A stretch of DNA of 9,598 nucleotides from Streptosporangiaceae bacterium (GTDB taxonomy: Bacteria; Actinomycetota; Actinomycetes; Streptosporangiales; Streptosporangiaceae), in the NCBI GenBank assembly GCA_030045295.1, contig JASIGD010000263.1, forward strand, positions 1-9,598, read 5' to 3'. Positions 1 to 6,518 of the stretch are shown here, in pieces. The position numbers and the translations under genes were made by a program. The notes under the pieces were generated by a model. That model did not search any database and was not told where the DNA came from. It saw only the letters and a program-made list of their open reading frames with translations. Position 1 is the first letter of the stretch; each line of letters starts with the position of its first letter.

Positions 1-1
1 G

Positions 2-955
2 GCAGAGGCGGGCGAGGTGGCCGGGCGCATCGGCTACCCGGTCCTGGTCAAGGCGGCCGGGGGCGGCGGCGGGCGCGGGCTGCGGGTGGTCGGCGATCCG
101 GGCCAGCTGAGCGGCGCGGTCACGATGGCCAGCGCCGAGGCGGACGCGGCGTTCGGCGATCCGCGGGTGTACCTGGAGCGGTACGTCTCCCGCGCCCGGC
201 ACGTTGAGGTGCAGCTGCTCGGCGACGGGGAGAACGTGATCCACCTCGGCGACCGGGAATGTTCGGTGCAGCGGCGGTACCAGAAGGTCGTCGAGGAGGC
301 GCCGGCCCCGCGGCTCGGCGAGACGCTGCGCGTCAGCATGCGGGCCGCGGCCGTGGCCCTGGGCCTGCACCTGAAGTACCAGGGCCTGGGGACCGTCGAG
401 TTCGTGGTCGACACCGAACGGGAGGCGTTCTACTTCCTCGAGGTCAACGCGCGCATCCAGGTCGAGCACCCGGTGACCGAGATGGTCACCGGGCTGGACC
501 TGGTGGCCGAGCAGATCGCGATCGCCGAGGGGCGCGGGCTGCGCCGGTCCCAGGCCAGCGTCAGCTTCGGCGGCCACGCGATCGAGTGCCGGATCAACGC
601 CGAAGACCCGGCCGACGGCTTCCGGCCGAGCCCGGGGACCGTGGCCGGCGCGGCGTTCCCGGCCGGGCCGGGTATCCGCGTCGACACGCACGTACAAGCC
701 GGGTCGGCGGTGCCGCCGCAGTACGACAGCCTGCTGGCCAAGCTCGTGGTCAGCGGCGCCGACCGGCCCGAAGCGCTGCGGCGGCTGCGCAGCGCGCTGG
801 CCCGGTGCCGGATCGACGGGGTGGCGACCAACCTGGCGATGCACCGGGCACTGGCGGCCGATGAGGAGTTCGCCGCGGGCGGCGTGGACACGAGTTATCT
901 CACCCGGTGGGTGCAGCGGGAACCACCGTCCGTTAGGGCAGAAATCCATGGCTGA
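2..955 (+). CDS. Biotin carboxylase subunit, 5'-truncated by the window edge
   Basis: ATP-dependent carboxylation of biotin on a carrier protein, the first half-reaction of acyl-CoA or pyruvate carboxylases. The frame is open from base 2, so the start lies outside; about 317 residues are visible of a usual ~450. The missing part should be the N-terminal domain and the start of the ATP-grasp domain. Visible: the glycine-rich ATP loop after Lys at 50-52 (KAAGGGGGRG), the catalytic block from Glu at 440 (EVNARIQVEHPVTE, with the Glu, Asn, Arg, Gln and Glu of the family; Ala replaces the common Thr), IECRINAEDP, and the C-terminal RVDTHVQAGSAVPPQYDS segment. The protein ends without a biotinyl domain (no MKM motif), so it is a free-standing subunit. 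It overlaps the next gene by 8 bp, consistent with coupled translation. The family is certain; the acyl substrate cannot be deduced from this subunit. Confidence 0.95.
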   Translation, partial: AEAGEVAGRIGYPVLVKAAGGGGGRGLRVVGDPGQLSGAVTMASAEADAAFGDPRVYLERYVSRARHVEVQLLGDGENVIHLGDRECSVQRRYQKVVEEAPAPRLGETLRVSMRAAAVALGLHLKYQGLGTVEFVVDTEREAFYFLEVNARIQVEHPVTEMVTGLDLVAEQIAIAEGRGLRRSQASVSFGGHAIECRINAEDPADGFRPSPGTVAGAAFPAGPGIRVDTHVQAGSAVPPQYDSLLAKLVVSGADRPEALRRLRSALARCRIDGVATNLAMHRALAADEEFAAGGVDTSYLTRWVQREPPSVRAEIHG

Positions 956-2459
956 GGTGCAGCTCGTCGATGTCTCGCTGCGGGACGGCAACCAGAGCCT
1001 GTGGGGGGCCACTGGGCTGCGGACCGCGCACATCCTGCAGATCGCCCCGGTGATGAACCGGGTCGGGTTCCGCGCGCTGGATTTCCTGTCCAGCACGGCC
1101 ATGGGCGTCGCGGTGCGCACCCACCGGGAGGATCCGTGGCAGCGGATCCGGCTCACCCGGGCCGCGATGCCGGATACGCCGCTGCAGTTCATCGGCACCG
1201 GATTCCGGTTCATCTCCTGGGAACGGGCTCACCCGGACGTCATGCGGCTGGTCTACGAGCGGCTGGTCGCGGCCGGGATATCGCGGTTCGTGGTGCTGGA
1301 TCCGACGCACGACATGGACGCAGTGCTGGCGACGGCGCGGATCATCCGGCGGGCCGGCGGCATCGAGATCATCGCGGCGCTCACCTACACGATCTCAGCC
1401 GTCCACGACGACGCCTTCTATGCGGGCATCGCCGCGCGGGTGGCCGCGTCGCCGCATATCGACCGCGCCTACGTCAAGGACCCCGCCGGGCTGCTGACCC
1501 CGGAGCGGGCCCGGACGCTGATCCCGGCGGTGCGGGCACGGCTCGGTGGCAAGCCGCTGGAGCTGCACGCGCACTGCACGATCGGGCTGTCCCCGCTGGT
1601 CTACCTGGCCGCGCCAAACCTGGGCGTGCAGGTGCTCCAGGTCGGCTGCGGGGCGCTGGCGGACGGGTCCTCGCTGCCCGACGCCGAACGCACCGTGGCC
1701 AACCTGCGCGAACTCGGGCACACGGTGACCGTGGACGACCGGCTACTGGCCCAGGTGGCATCGTATTTCGACCAGCTCGCCGCGGCGGAGTCGCTACCCG
1801 CCGGGCAGCCGCAGCCTTACGACGCGGCGTTCACCAAGCATCAGCTGGCCGGCGGGGTGATGACCACGCTGCGCCGGCAGCTGGCCGAGCTCGGGCTCGA
1901 GGCGAAGTTCGGCGCGGTGATGGACGAGGTGAGCCGGGTCCGGGCCGAGCTCGGTTACCCGATCATGGTCACGCCGTTCCCGCAGATGGTGATGGGGCAG
2001 GCGCTGTCGAACATAATCGGGGGGTCCGGGGGCAGGAAGGGCTCGCCGCCCCGGGCAGGCAGAGCGAGCAGCGCGCGGTACGAGGTCGTGCCCGACCAGG
2101 TGATCCGGTACGTGCTGGGCAGCTTCGGCAAGCCGACGGCACCGGTCGAGCCCTGGGTGCTCGACCGGATCCTGGACCGGCCGCGCGCGCGCGAACTCGC
2201 CGCCGAGCCGCCGCCGCTGTCGCCGGCTGAGCTCCGCCAGCGGCTGCCGCGCGGAATCTCCGATGAGGAGCTGCTGCTGAGGTTCGGCATGCCGTCCGGG
2301 GAGGTGGACGCGATGCTCGCCGCCGGGCCGGCGCCCGAGCATTACTCGCCGCAGCTGCAGCCGGTGCTTCGGCTGCTGCGCGAGCTCGGCTCGCGGCCGC
2401 CGGTCCGGCGGCTGGTGGTGGACAAGCCCGGTTTCCGGCTCGAGCTCGGGAGGGCGTAG
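948..2459 (+). CDS. Carboxyltransferase subunit, pyruvate/oxaloacetate (5S/OadA/PycB-like) type
   Basis: 503 residues. A DRE-TIM barrel (HMGL-like) carboxyltransferase that moves CO2 between carboxybiotin and a small 2-oxoacid or related acceptor. Motifs: LRDGNQSLWG near residue 11 (Asp13 metal ligand; canonical LRDxxQS), Lys177 in VKDPAGLLTP (the carbamylated Lys of the family), and His207/His209 in LELHAHC (metal ligands), followed by HQLAGGVMTTLRRQL and YPIMVTPFPQ, the counterparts of the PGGM and LVTP blocks of OadA and pyruvate carboxylase. The length matches the ~505-residue transcarboxylase 5S subunit. The start at ATG 948 is chosen because homology begins at once (MAEVQLVDVSLRDG) and AGGG lies 9 bases upstream; an in-frame upstream extension to 861 would lie inside the biotin carboxylase and looks unrelated. 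A Gly/Ser/Arg-rich insert at residues 358-376 and an AccB-like tail at about 470-503 are unusual. No biotinyl MKM motif is present. Acceptor unknown; pyruvate is the family default. Confidence 0.88.
   Translation: MAEVQLVDVSLRDGNQSLWGATGLRTAHILQIAPVMNRVGFRALDFLSSTAMGVAVRTHREDPWQRIRLTRAAMPDTPLQFIGTGFRFISWERAHPDVMRLVYERLVAAGISRFVVLDPTHDMDAVLATARIIRRAGGIEIIAALTYTISAVHDDAFYAGIAARVAASPHIDRAYVKDPAGLLTPERARTLIPAVRARLGGKPLELHAHCTIGLSPLVYLAAPNLGVQVLQVGCGALADGSSLPDAERTVANLRELGHTVTVDDRLLAQVASYFDQLAAAESLPAGQPQPYDAAFTKHQLAGGVMTTLRRQLAELGLEAKFGAVMDEVSRVRAELGYPIMVTPFPQMVMGQALSNIIGGSGGRKGSPPRAGRASSARYEVVPDQVIRYVLGSFGKPTAPVEPWVLDRILDRPRARELAAEPPPLSPAELRQRLPRGISDEELLLRFGMPSGEVDAMLAAGPAPEHYSPQLQPVLRLLRELGSRPPVRRLVVDKPGFRLELGRA
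2448..2454 (+). promoter_or_regulatory. Ribosome binding site for the HAD gene
   Basis: GGGAGGG lies inside the last codons of the carboxyltransferase gene, 7 bases before GTG 2462. It supports GTG 2462 as the start although the preceding stop (TAG 2457-2459) is only two bases away. Confidence 0.6.
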
Positions 2460-2461
2460 CG

Positions 2462-3328
2462 GTGGCGGCGGGCGATCGTGATCTGCTGGCCCGGCTGCGG
2501 GACGTCAGGGGCTTCGTGTTCGACATGGACGGCACGCTGGTGCTCGGCGACCGGCACAACCACGGGCTGCGGCCGCTGCCCGGCGCGGTGGAGATCACCA
2601 GCTGGGCCGCGGGGCGCGGGCTGCCGTTCGTCGTCTTCACCAACGGGACGAACCGCACCCCGGCGCATTTCGCCGGGATCCTGAGGGAGATCGGGTTCGG
2701 CCTGCCGGACGAGGCGATGATGACGCCGGCCAGCAGCGCGGCCCGGGTCTTCACCCGCCGTGGGTATCAGCGGGTCATGGTGCTGGGCGGGCCCGGGCTC
2801 ACCGAGCCGCTGCGGCAGGCCGGCCTCGAGGTGGTACCGCCCGCGGCCGGGACGCCGGCGGACGCGGTGCTGGCCGGCTGGTTCCCCGAGTTCACGATGC
2901 CCGCGCTCGAGGCGGCCTGCCAGGCGGTCTGGGGCGGGGCCGCGCTGTACAGCTGCTCGGAGACCCCGTTCTTCGCGGTGGCCGGGGGCCGGGCGCTCGG
3001 CACCTCCCGGGCGATCTCGGCGATGATCAGGTCGCTGACCGGCTGCGGGCTCCGGGTGGTGGGCAAGCCGTCACTGGACGCGCTGCGCAGCGCGGCGGAC
3101 CGGCTCGGCGCCAGGCCGGCGCAGCTGGCCGTGGTCGGCGACGACCCCGCCCTCGAGGTGCCGATGGCGCGCCGCGGCGGGTCGCTGGCCATCGCCGTCG
3201 GGACCGGCCTGGGCAGCGCGGCGAGCTATGACGGACTGTCCGCCTCACGCCGCCCGCACCTGAAGGTGGGCGGCGTCGACGAACTACTGGCGATCTTGGG
3301 AGCAAGTGATGAGCGAGAGCGTGCCTGA
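2462..3328 (+). CDS. HAD-superfamily phosphatase, NagD-like (HAD-IIA)
   Basis: 288 residues, GTG start. A cytosolic Mg-dependent phosphatase by family. All HAD motifs are visible: motif I DMDGTL with nucleophile Asp21 and acid Asp23; motif II in FTNGTNRT (Thr60/Asn61); motif III Lys202 in VVGKPS; motif IV VVGDDPALEV (Asp227/Asp228). The segment between motifs II and III (about 65-200, with the SETPFFAVAGG stretch) matches the large C2-type cap of the NagD, 4-nitrophenylphosphatase and phosphoglycolate phosphatase group. It sits two bases after the carboxyltransferase and overlaps the E1 alpha gene by 20 bp, so it is made with the carbon-metabolism enzymes. Its substrate is unknown. A repair role against a phosphorylated side product, or dephosphorylation of a pathway intermediate, are both only inference. 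Family assignment is firm. Confidence 0.88.
   Translation: MAAGDRDLLARLRDVRGFVFDMDGTLVLGDRHNHGLRPLPGAVEITSWAAGRGLPFVVFTNGTNRTPAHFAGILREIGFGLPDEAMMTPASSAARVFTRRGYQRVMVLGGPGLTEPLRQAGLEVVPPAAGTPADAVLAGWFPEFTMPALEAACQAVWGGAALYSCSETPFFAVAGGRALGTSRAISAMIRSLTGCGLRVVGKPSLDALRSAADRLGARPAQLAVVGDDPALEVPMARRGGSLAIAVGTGLGSAASYDGLSASRRPHLKVGGVDELLAILGASDERERA
3298..3302 (+). promoter_or_regulatory. Ribosome binding site deciding the E1 alpha start
   Basis: GGGAG is 6 bases before ATG 3309 but only 3 bases before the in-frame GTG 3306. The spacing favours ATG 3309 as the start. It lies within the 3' end of the HAD gene. Confidence 0.55.
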
Positions 3329-4343
3329 GCTGGACCGAGACCGGCTGGTCTGGATGTACCGGCAGATGCTGCGGATCAGGGAATTCGAGGAGCGGGTGAA
3401 GGCGACGTTCACCGAGCACCCGGGCGTCATCCGCGGCCATACCCACCTGGCCGACGGGGCCGAGGCGTCGATTGTCGGCTCGCTGGCGGCGCTGCGGCCC
3501 GGCGACCAGGTGATGACTACCTACCGGTGCCACGGCTACCCCCTGGTGCTGGGCACCGACGCCAAGGCGATGATGGCCGAGATCTACGGACGGGCGACCG
3601 GGTTGTGCGGCGGCTACGGCGGCTCCATGCACCTGGCCGACCCCGACCGCGGGTTCCTCGGCACCTCCGGGATCGTCGGGCAGGGCATCCCGCAGGCGAC
3701 CGGCGCCGCGTACGCGGCGCAGATCCGAAAGCGGGGCCAGGTGGTGCTGTGCTTCTTCGGCGACGGCGCGTCCAAGCAGGGCGCGTTCGCCGAATCGCTG
3801 AACATCGCCTCGCTGTGGAAGCTCCCGGTCGTCTACGTGCTGGAGAACAACTCCTACAACGTGGTGACCCGGGTGGAGCAGGAAGACGCTAACGCAGCGG
3901 CCGGAGAGCCGCTGTCGGTCAAGGCCAGGGCGTTCTCGATGCCGGGGGTGACGGTCGACGGCGGGGACCCGGTCTCGGTGTACGGCGCGGTCGCCGCCGC
4001 GGTGGCGCGCGCCCGCTCGGGCGAGGGTCCCACGCTGGTGGAGTCGAAGGTCTACCGGCTGAGCGCGCACGGCAACATCATCGCCCCGCCCGGCGTGCCG
4101 CTGCACTTCCCCGAGCACGAGGCGGTCGTGGTGTTCGGCGCGCCGCAGGAGTACGAGGCGGCCCGGCGCGCCGACCCGCTGCTGCGGATGCGTGACCGGC
4201 TGGTTTCTGACGGGGTCCTCGACGCGGCCGCGGCGGACGCGATGGCCGCCGAGGCCCGGGACGAGATGGCCGCGGCCACCTCGTTCGCGCTGGACAGCCC
4301 CTACCCGGCGCCGGACCAGGCGCTGCGCCACGTGTACGCGTAG
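3309..4343 (+). CDS. Thiamine-diphosphate 2-oxoacid dehydrogenase E1, alpha subunit (pyruvate/acetoin dehydrogenase type)
   Basis: 344 residues. With the beta subunit it would decarboxylate a 2-oxoacid (or cleave acetoin) on thiamine diphosphate and pass the acyl group to lipoyl-E2. The ThDP/Mg signature is complete: GDG at 151-153, ending in ENN at 179-181, with Asp152, Asn181 and Tyr183 at the Mg-ligand spacing known from human E1. Also present are MLRIREFEERV near the N terminus, YRCHGYPL, GGSMHLADPDRGFLGTSGIVGQGIP (the active-site loop of this family; read as two adjoining blocks, 104-128) and the His of the activation loop (SAHGN, 252-256). After that His the loop is unlike the common PDH/BCKDH GHS...RYR form: it is longer, Pro-rich and runs into FPEHEAVVVFG. 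This places it in a side branch of the family and makes the substrate uncertain. Start at ATG 3309 from RBS spacing; GTG 3306 is the alternative. Confidence 0.9.
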   Translation: MSESVPELDRDRLVWMYRQMLRIREFEERVKATFTEHPGVIRGHTHLADGAEASIVGSLAALRPGDQVMTTYRCHGYPLVLGTDAKAMMAEIYGRATGLCGGYGGSMHLADPDRGFLGTSGIVGQGIPQATGAAYAAQIRKRGQVVLCFFGDGASKQGAFAESLNIASLWKLPVVYVLENNSYNVVTRVEQEDANAAAGEPLSVKARAFSMPGVTVDGGDPVSVYGAVAAAVARARSGEGPTLVESKVYRLSAHGNIIAPPGVPLHFPEHEAVVVFGAPQEYEAARRADPLLRMRDRLVSDGVLDAAAADAMAAEARDEMAAATSFALDSPYPAPDQALRHVYA

Positions 4344-4348
4344 GAGGG
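4342..4348 (+). promoter_or_regulatory. Strong ribosome binding site for the E1 beta gene
   Basis: AGGAGGG overlaps the TAG stop of E1 alpha and stands 4 bases before ATG 4353. It is the best Shine-Dalgarno sequence in the window and fixes the beta start. Confidence 0.7.
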
Positions 4349-4352
4349 CGTT

Positions 4353-5324
4353 ATGAGCAGGCAGCTTCCCTACATCGCGGCGATCAACGAGGCCATCGGC
4401 CAGGAGATGGCCCGCGACGAGACAGTGCTCTACTTCGGGCAGAACATCGCCACCACCGAGGACGACGAGTTCCTCAAGGCGTTCGGCGGCGACCGGGTCC
4501 GCGTCACCCCGATCTCGGAGACCGCGGAGATCGGGATGGCGGTCGGGGCCGCGCTGGCCGGGTACCGACCGGTGGTCGAGCTGTACATGGCCGAGTTCAT
4601 GCTCGTGGCCATGGACCAGGTGGTCAACGAGGCGCCGCGGTTCCGGTACATGAGCGGCGGACGGGTCAAGGTCCCGCTGGTGCTGAAGGCCGGGTACGGG
4701 TTCACGGCCGGCTGGGCGGGGCAGCACACCGGGTCGATCTACGGCATGTTCACCGGCGTCCCCGGGCTCAAGGTGGCGCTGCCGGCCACGCCGGCCGACG
4801 CCAAGGGCCTGATGGCGACGGCCATCCGGGACGACAACCCGGTGTGCTTCTTCCACCACTACCTGCTGACGCTGGAGGAGGGCGAGGTGCCCGAAGGCGA
4901 GTACCTCGTGCCGTTCGGGCAGGCGGACGTCCGGCGCGCCGGGGACGACGTCACGATCGTGGCCACCGGCGCGATGGTGGGCCGGGCGCTGGCGGCGGCC
5001 GAGGCGCTCGCGGCCTCCGGGATCAGCGCGGAGGTGATCGACCCGCGGACGCTGGTGCCGCTCGACGTGGCCACGATCCTGGGCTCGGTGCGGAAGACCG
5101 GCCGGCTGGTCCTGGTCGACCAGGCGACCCGGCACGCGTCGGCTTCGGCCGTCATCGCCGCGGAGATCGCCGACCAGGGGTTCGGGTACCTGAAGGCGCC
5201 GATCAAGCAGGTCACGGCGCTGGACGCCACCGTCCCCTACAGCAAGCCGATGGAGGACTACATCCTGCCCGACGAATCGAAGATCGCCGCGGCGGTCCGC
5301 GAGGTCACGGCGGTGCGCGCGTGA
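4353..5324 (+). CDS. Thiamine-diphosphate 2-oxoacid dehydrogenase E1, beta subunit
   Basis: 323 residues, the usual length for PdhB/AcoB/BkdB-type beta chains. It pairs with the preceding alpha subunit to form the alpha2beta2 E1. Visible: the ThDP-activating Glu56 in TPISETAEIG, the conserved ELYMAEFMLVAMDQ helix and FRYMSGG, Gln124/His125 in WAGQHTGSIYGMF, PATPADAKGLM, the C-terminal transketolase domain with DPRTLVPLD and LVLVDQATR, and the closing VPYSKPMEDYILP. All key residues are kept, so it should be functional. It follows the alpha gene by 9 bases with a strong RBS. Neither E2 (lipoyl acyltransferase) nor E3 (dihydrolipoamide dehydrogenase) follows; the next gene is an amidohydrolase. 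Either E2/E3 are supplied from elsewhere or the E1 works in another way. The 2-oxoacid substrate is not determined. Confidence 0.92.
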   Translation: MSRQLPYIAAINEAIGQEMARDETVLYFGQNIATTEDDEFLKAFGGDRVRVTPISETAEIGMAVGAALAGYRPVVELYMAEFMLVAMDQVVNEAPRFRYMSGGRVKVPLVLKAGYGFTAGWAGQHTGSIYGMFTGVPGLKVALPATPADAKGLMATAIRDDNPVCFFHHYLLTLEEGEVPEGEYLVPFGQADVRRAGDDVTIVATGAMVGRALAAAEALAASGISAEVIDPRTLVPLDVATILGSVRKTGRLVLVDQATRHASASAVIAAEIADQGFGYLKAPIKQVTALDATVPYSKPMEDYILPDESKIAAAVREVTAVRA

Positions 5325-5331
5325 GCGAGCC

Positions 5332-5336
5332 GGAGG
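5332..5336 (+). promoter_or_regulatory. Ribosome binding site supporting the amidohydrolase ATG start
   Basis: GGAGG with an 8-base spacer before ATG 5345. The competing in-frame GTG 5321, which overlaps the previous stop as GTGA, has no good SD at proper distance (nearest GAGG is about 16 bases away). Confidence 0.5.
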
Positions 5337-5344
5337 CCCGCGGC

Positions 5345-6394
5345 ATGAGCCTGCCCTGGCCGTACCGGCGGATCGCGACCGAGGAGGCGTTCTCCCTCCC
5401 GGAGGTCTACCGGGAACTGCGCGGGTGGGCGGCGGCGGCCGATCCGGCCGAGCCAGACCAGGATTTCTGGGACTTCGTCTTCACCCAGGACACTCCCGGG
5501 CTGCAGCGCGTGCGGCGGCAGCTGCTCGACCTGGAGGGCGAACGGCTGGAGATCATGGACGCGAACGGCGTGGACGTGCACCTGCTGTCGCTCACCGCGC
5601 CGGGCGTGCAGACGTTCTCGCCGGCCGAGGGCACGGCCCTGGCCCGCCTGGCCAACGACCGGCTGGCGGCGGTCATCAGCAGGCATCCGGGACGGTTCGC
5701 GGGGCTGGCCGCGGTCGCGCCGCAAGATCCGAAGGCGGCCGCGGAGGAGATCTCGCGGGCCGTCACCGAACTGCGGCTGAACGGCGTGATCATCAACTCG
5801 CACACCGGCAGCGAATACCTGGACGAGGAGAAGTTCTGGCCCATCCTCGAGGCGGCCGAGGCGCTCGGGGCGCCGATCTACCTGCACCCGCGCTCGCCCG
5901 GGACGGCGATGGCGGCGGCGTTCAAGAAGTACGGGCTGGAGACCGGCATCTGGGGGTTCCAGGCCGAGACCGGGCTGCACGGCCTGCGGCTGATCTGCAG
6001 CGGCGTCTTCGACCGGTTCCCGCGGCTGCGGATCGTCCTCGGGCACCTGGGCGAGGGCCTGCCGTACTGGCTCTACCGGCTCGACTACATGCACCCGGTG
6101 CGCGCCTCGTACCATACGCGGCCCGCGTTGTCGCTGACGCCCAGTGAATACGTCAAGCGGAACTTCGCCATCACGACCAGCGGCATGAACTGGGCGCCGG
6201 TGCTGCGCTTTTGCATCGAGGCGGTCGGCGCGGACAACATCATGTTCGCGATCGACTACCCGTACCAGACCACCGAAGCCGCCGTCCGGTTCCTGGACGA
6301 GGCCGAGATCTCCGACGAGCACAAGCGGAAGATCTATCACCGTAACGCCGAGCGGATCTTCGGCATCCCGGCCGGCGCCGAGGCGGCACGATGA
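5345..6394 (+). CDS. Amidohydrolase-superfamily (Amidohydro_2) metal-dependent decarboxylase/hydrolase, LigW-like
   Basis: 349 residues from ATG 5345; GTG 5321 would add eight (MSEPEARG). A TIM-barrel enzyme of the ACMSD / gamma-resorcylate decarboxylase / 5-carboxyvanillate decarboxylase (LigW) group, most of which remove CO2 from aromatic acids using a divalent metal. Likely metal or catalytic residues: Glu13 in RIATEEAF, His181 in YLHPR, His234 in LGHLGEGLPYWLYRLDYMH, and Asp304 in FAIDYPYQ. The TEEAF start, the INSHTGSEYLDEEKFWPI stretch and the GLPYWLYRLDYMH block resemble LigW as I recall it, more than gamma-resorcylate decarboxylase, whose E-x-H motif is Ala here. It lies directly after E1 beta and its stop overlaps the ATG of the MDR remnant (ATGA). 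The substrate is open: an aromatic or enolic acid decarboxylase is the best guess, a hydrolase is possible. Confidence 0.85.
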   Translation: MSLPWPYRRIATEEAFSLPEVYRELRGWAAAADPAEPDQDFWDFVFTQDTPGLQRVRRQLLDLEGERLEIMDANGVDVHLLSLTAPGVQTFSPAEGTALARLANDRLAAVISRHPGRFAGLAAVAPQDPKAAAEEISRAVTELRLNGVIINSHTGSEYLDEEKFWPILEAAEALGAPIYLHPRSPGTAMAAAFKKYGLETGIWGFQAETGLHGLRLICSGVFDRFPRLRIVLGHLGEGLPYWLYRLDYMHPVRASYHTRPALSLTPSEYVKRNFAITTSGMNWAPVLRFCIEAVGADNIMFAIDYPYQTTEAAVRFLDEAEISDEHKRKIYHRNAERIFGIPAGAEAAR

Positions 6395-6518
6395 GCATGC
6401 GCGGGATCGGGTTCACCGAGTTCGGCGGCCCGAGGTCTTGCGCGTCGTCTCGCTGCCGGTGCCGTCACCCGGACCCGGCGAGGTGCGCGTGCGGGGCAGG
6501 CTGGTGCTGGCCGTCTGA
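6391..6518 (+). pseudogene. Remnant of an MDR-type NADPH:quinone oxidoreductase (N terminus only, frameshifted)
   Basis: The ATG at 6391 overlaps the preceding TGA as ATGA, a normal operon junction. The first 14 codons read MSMRGIGFTEFGGP, the typical start of zinc-independent quinone reductases of the medium-chain dehydrogenase family. The homology then continues in another frame, from GAG at 6432, as EVLRVVSLPVPSPGPGEVRVR, exactly the next expected segment, so one G seems lost near 6432. After about seven further codons (GRLVLAV) this frame ends at TGA 6516-6518, which shares a base with the ATG of the next gene. The remaining ~280 residues of such a protein (catalytic and Rossmann domains) are absent. 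So the gene is both frameshifted and truncated; repairing the shift would not restore it. The original frame stays open long into the next gene, but that is a shadow of high-GC coding DNA. Confidence 0.75.

Noticed and set aside
259..864. 201-codon plus-strand frame inside the biotin carboxylase gene.
   Set aside because: Arg/Gly/Pro-rich shadow in another frame of a gene with clear catalytic motifs.
861..947. In-frame upstream extension of the carboxyltransferase to an ATG at 861.
   Set aside because: It lies wholly inside the biotin carboxylase gene and gives a sequence unlike the family; homology starts exactly at ATG 948.
2182..2193. Run of alternating CG dinucleotides.
   Set aside because: Only 12 bases long, in frame as Arg/Ala codons, and common by chance at this GC content.
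3027..5135. 702-codon open frame on the minus strand, antisense to the HAD, E1 alpha and E1 beta genes.
   Set aside because: Its translation is Arg/His/Gly/Val-rich with no family motifs, and the plus strand here carries three motif-rich enzymes. Long antisense frames are expected in such GC-rich coding DNA.
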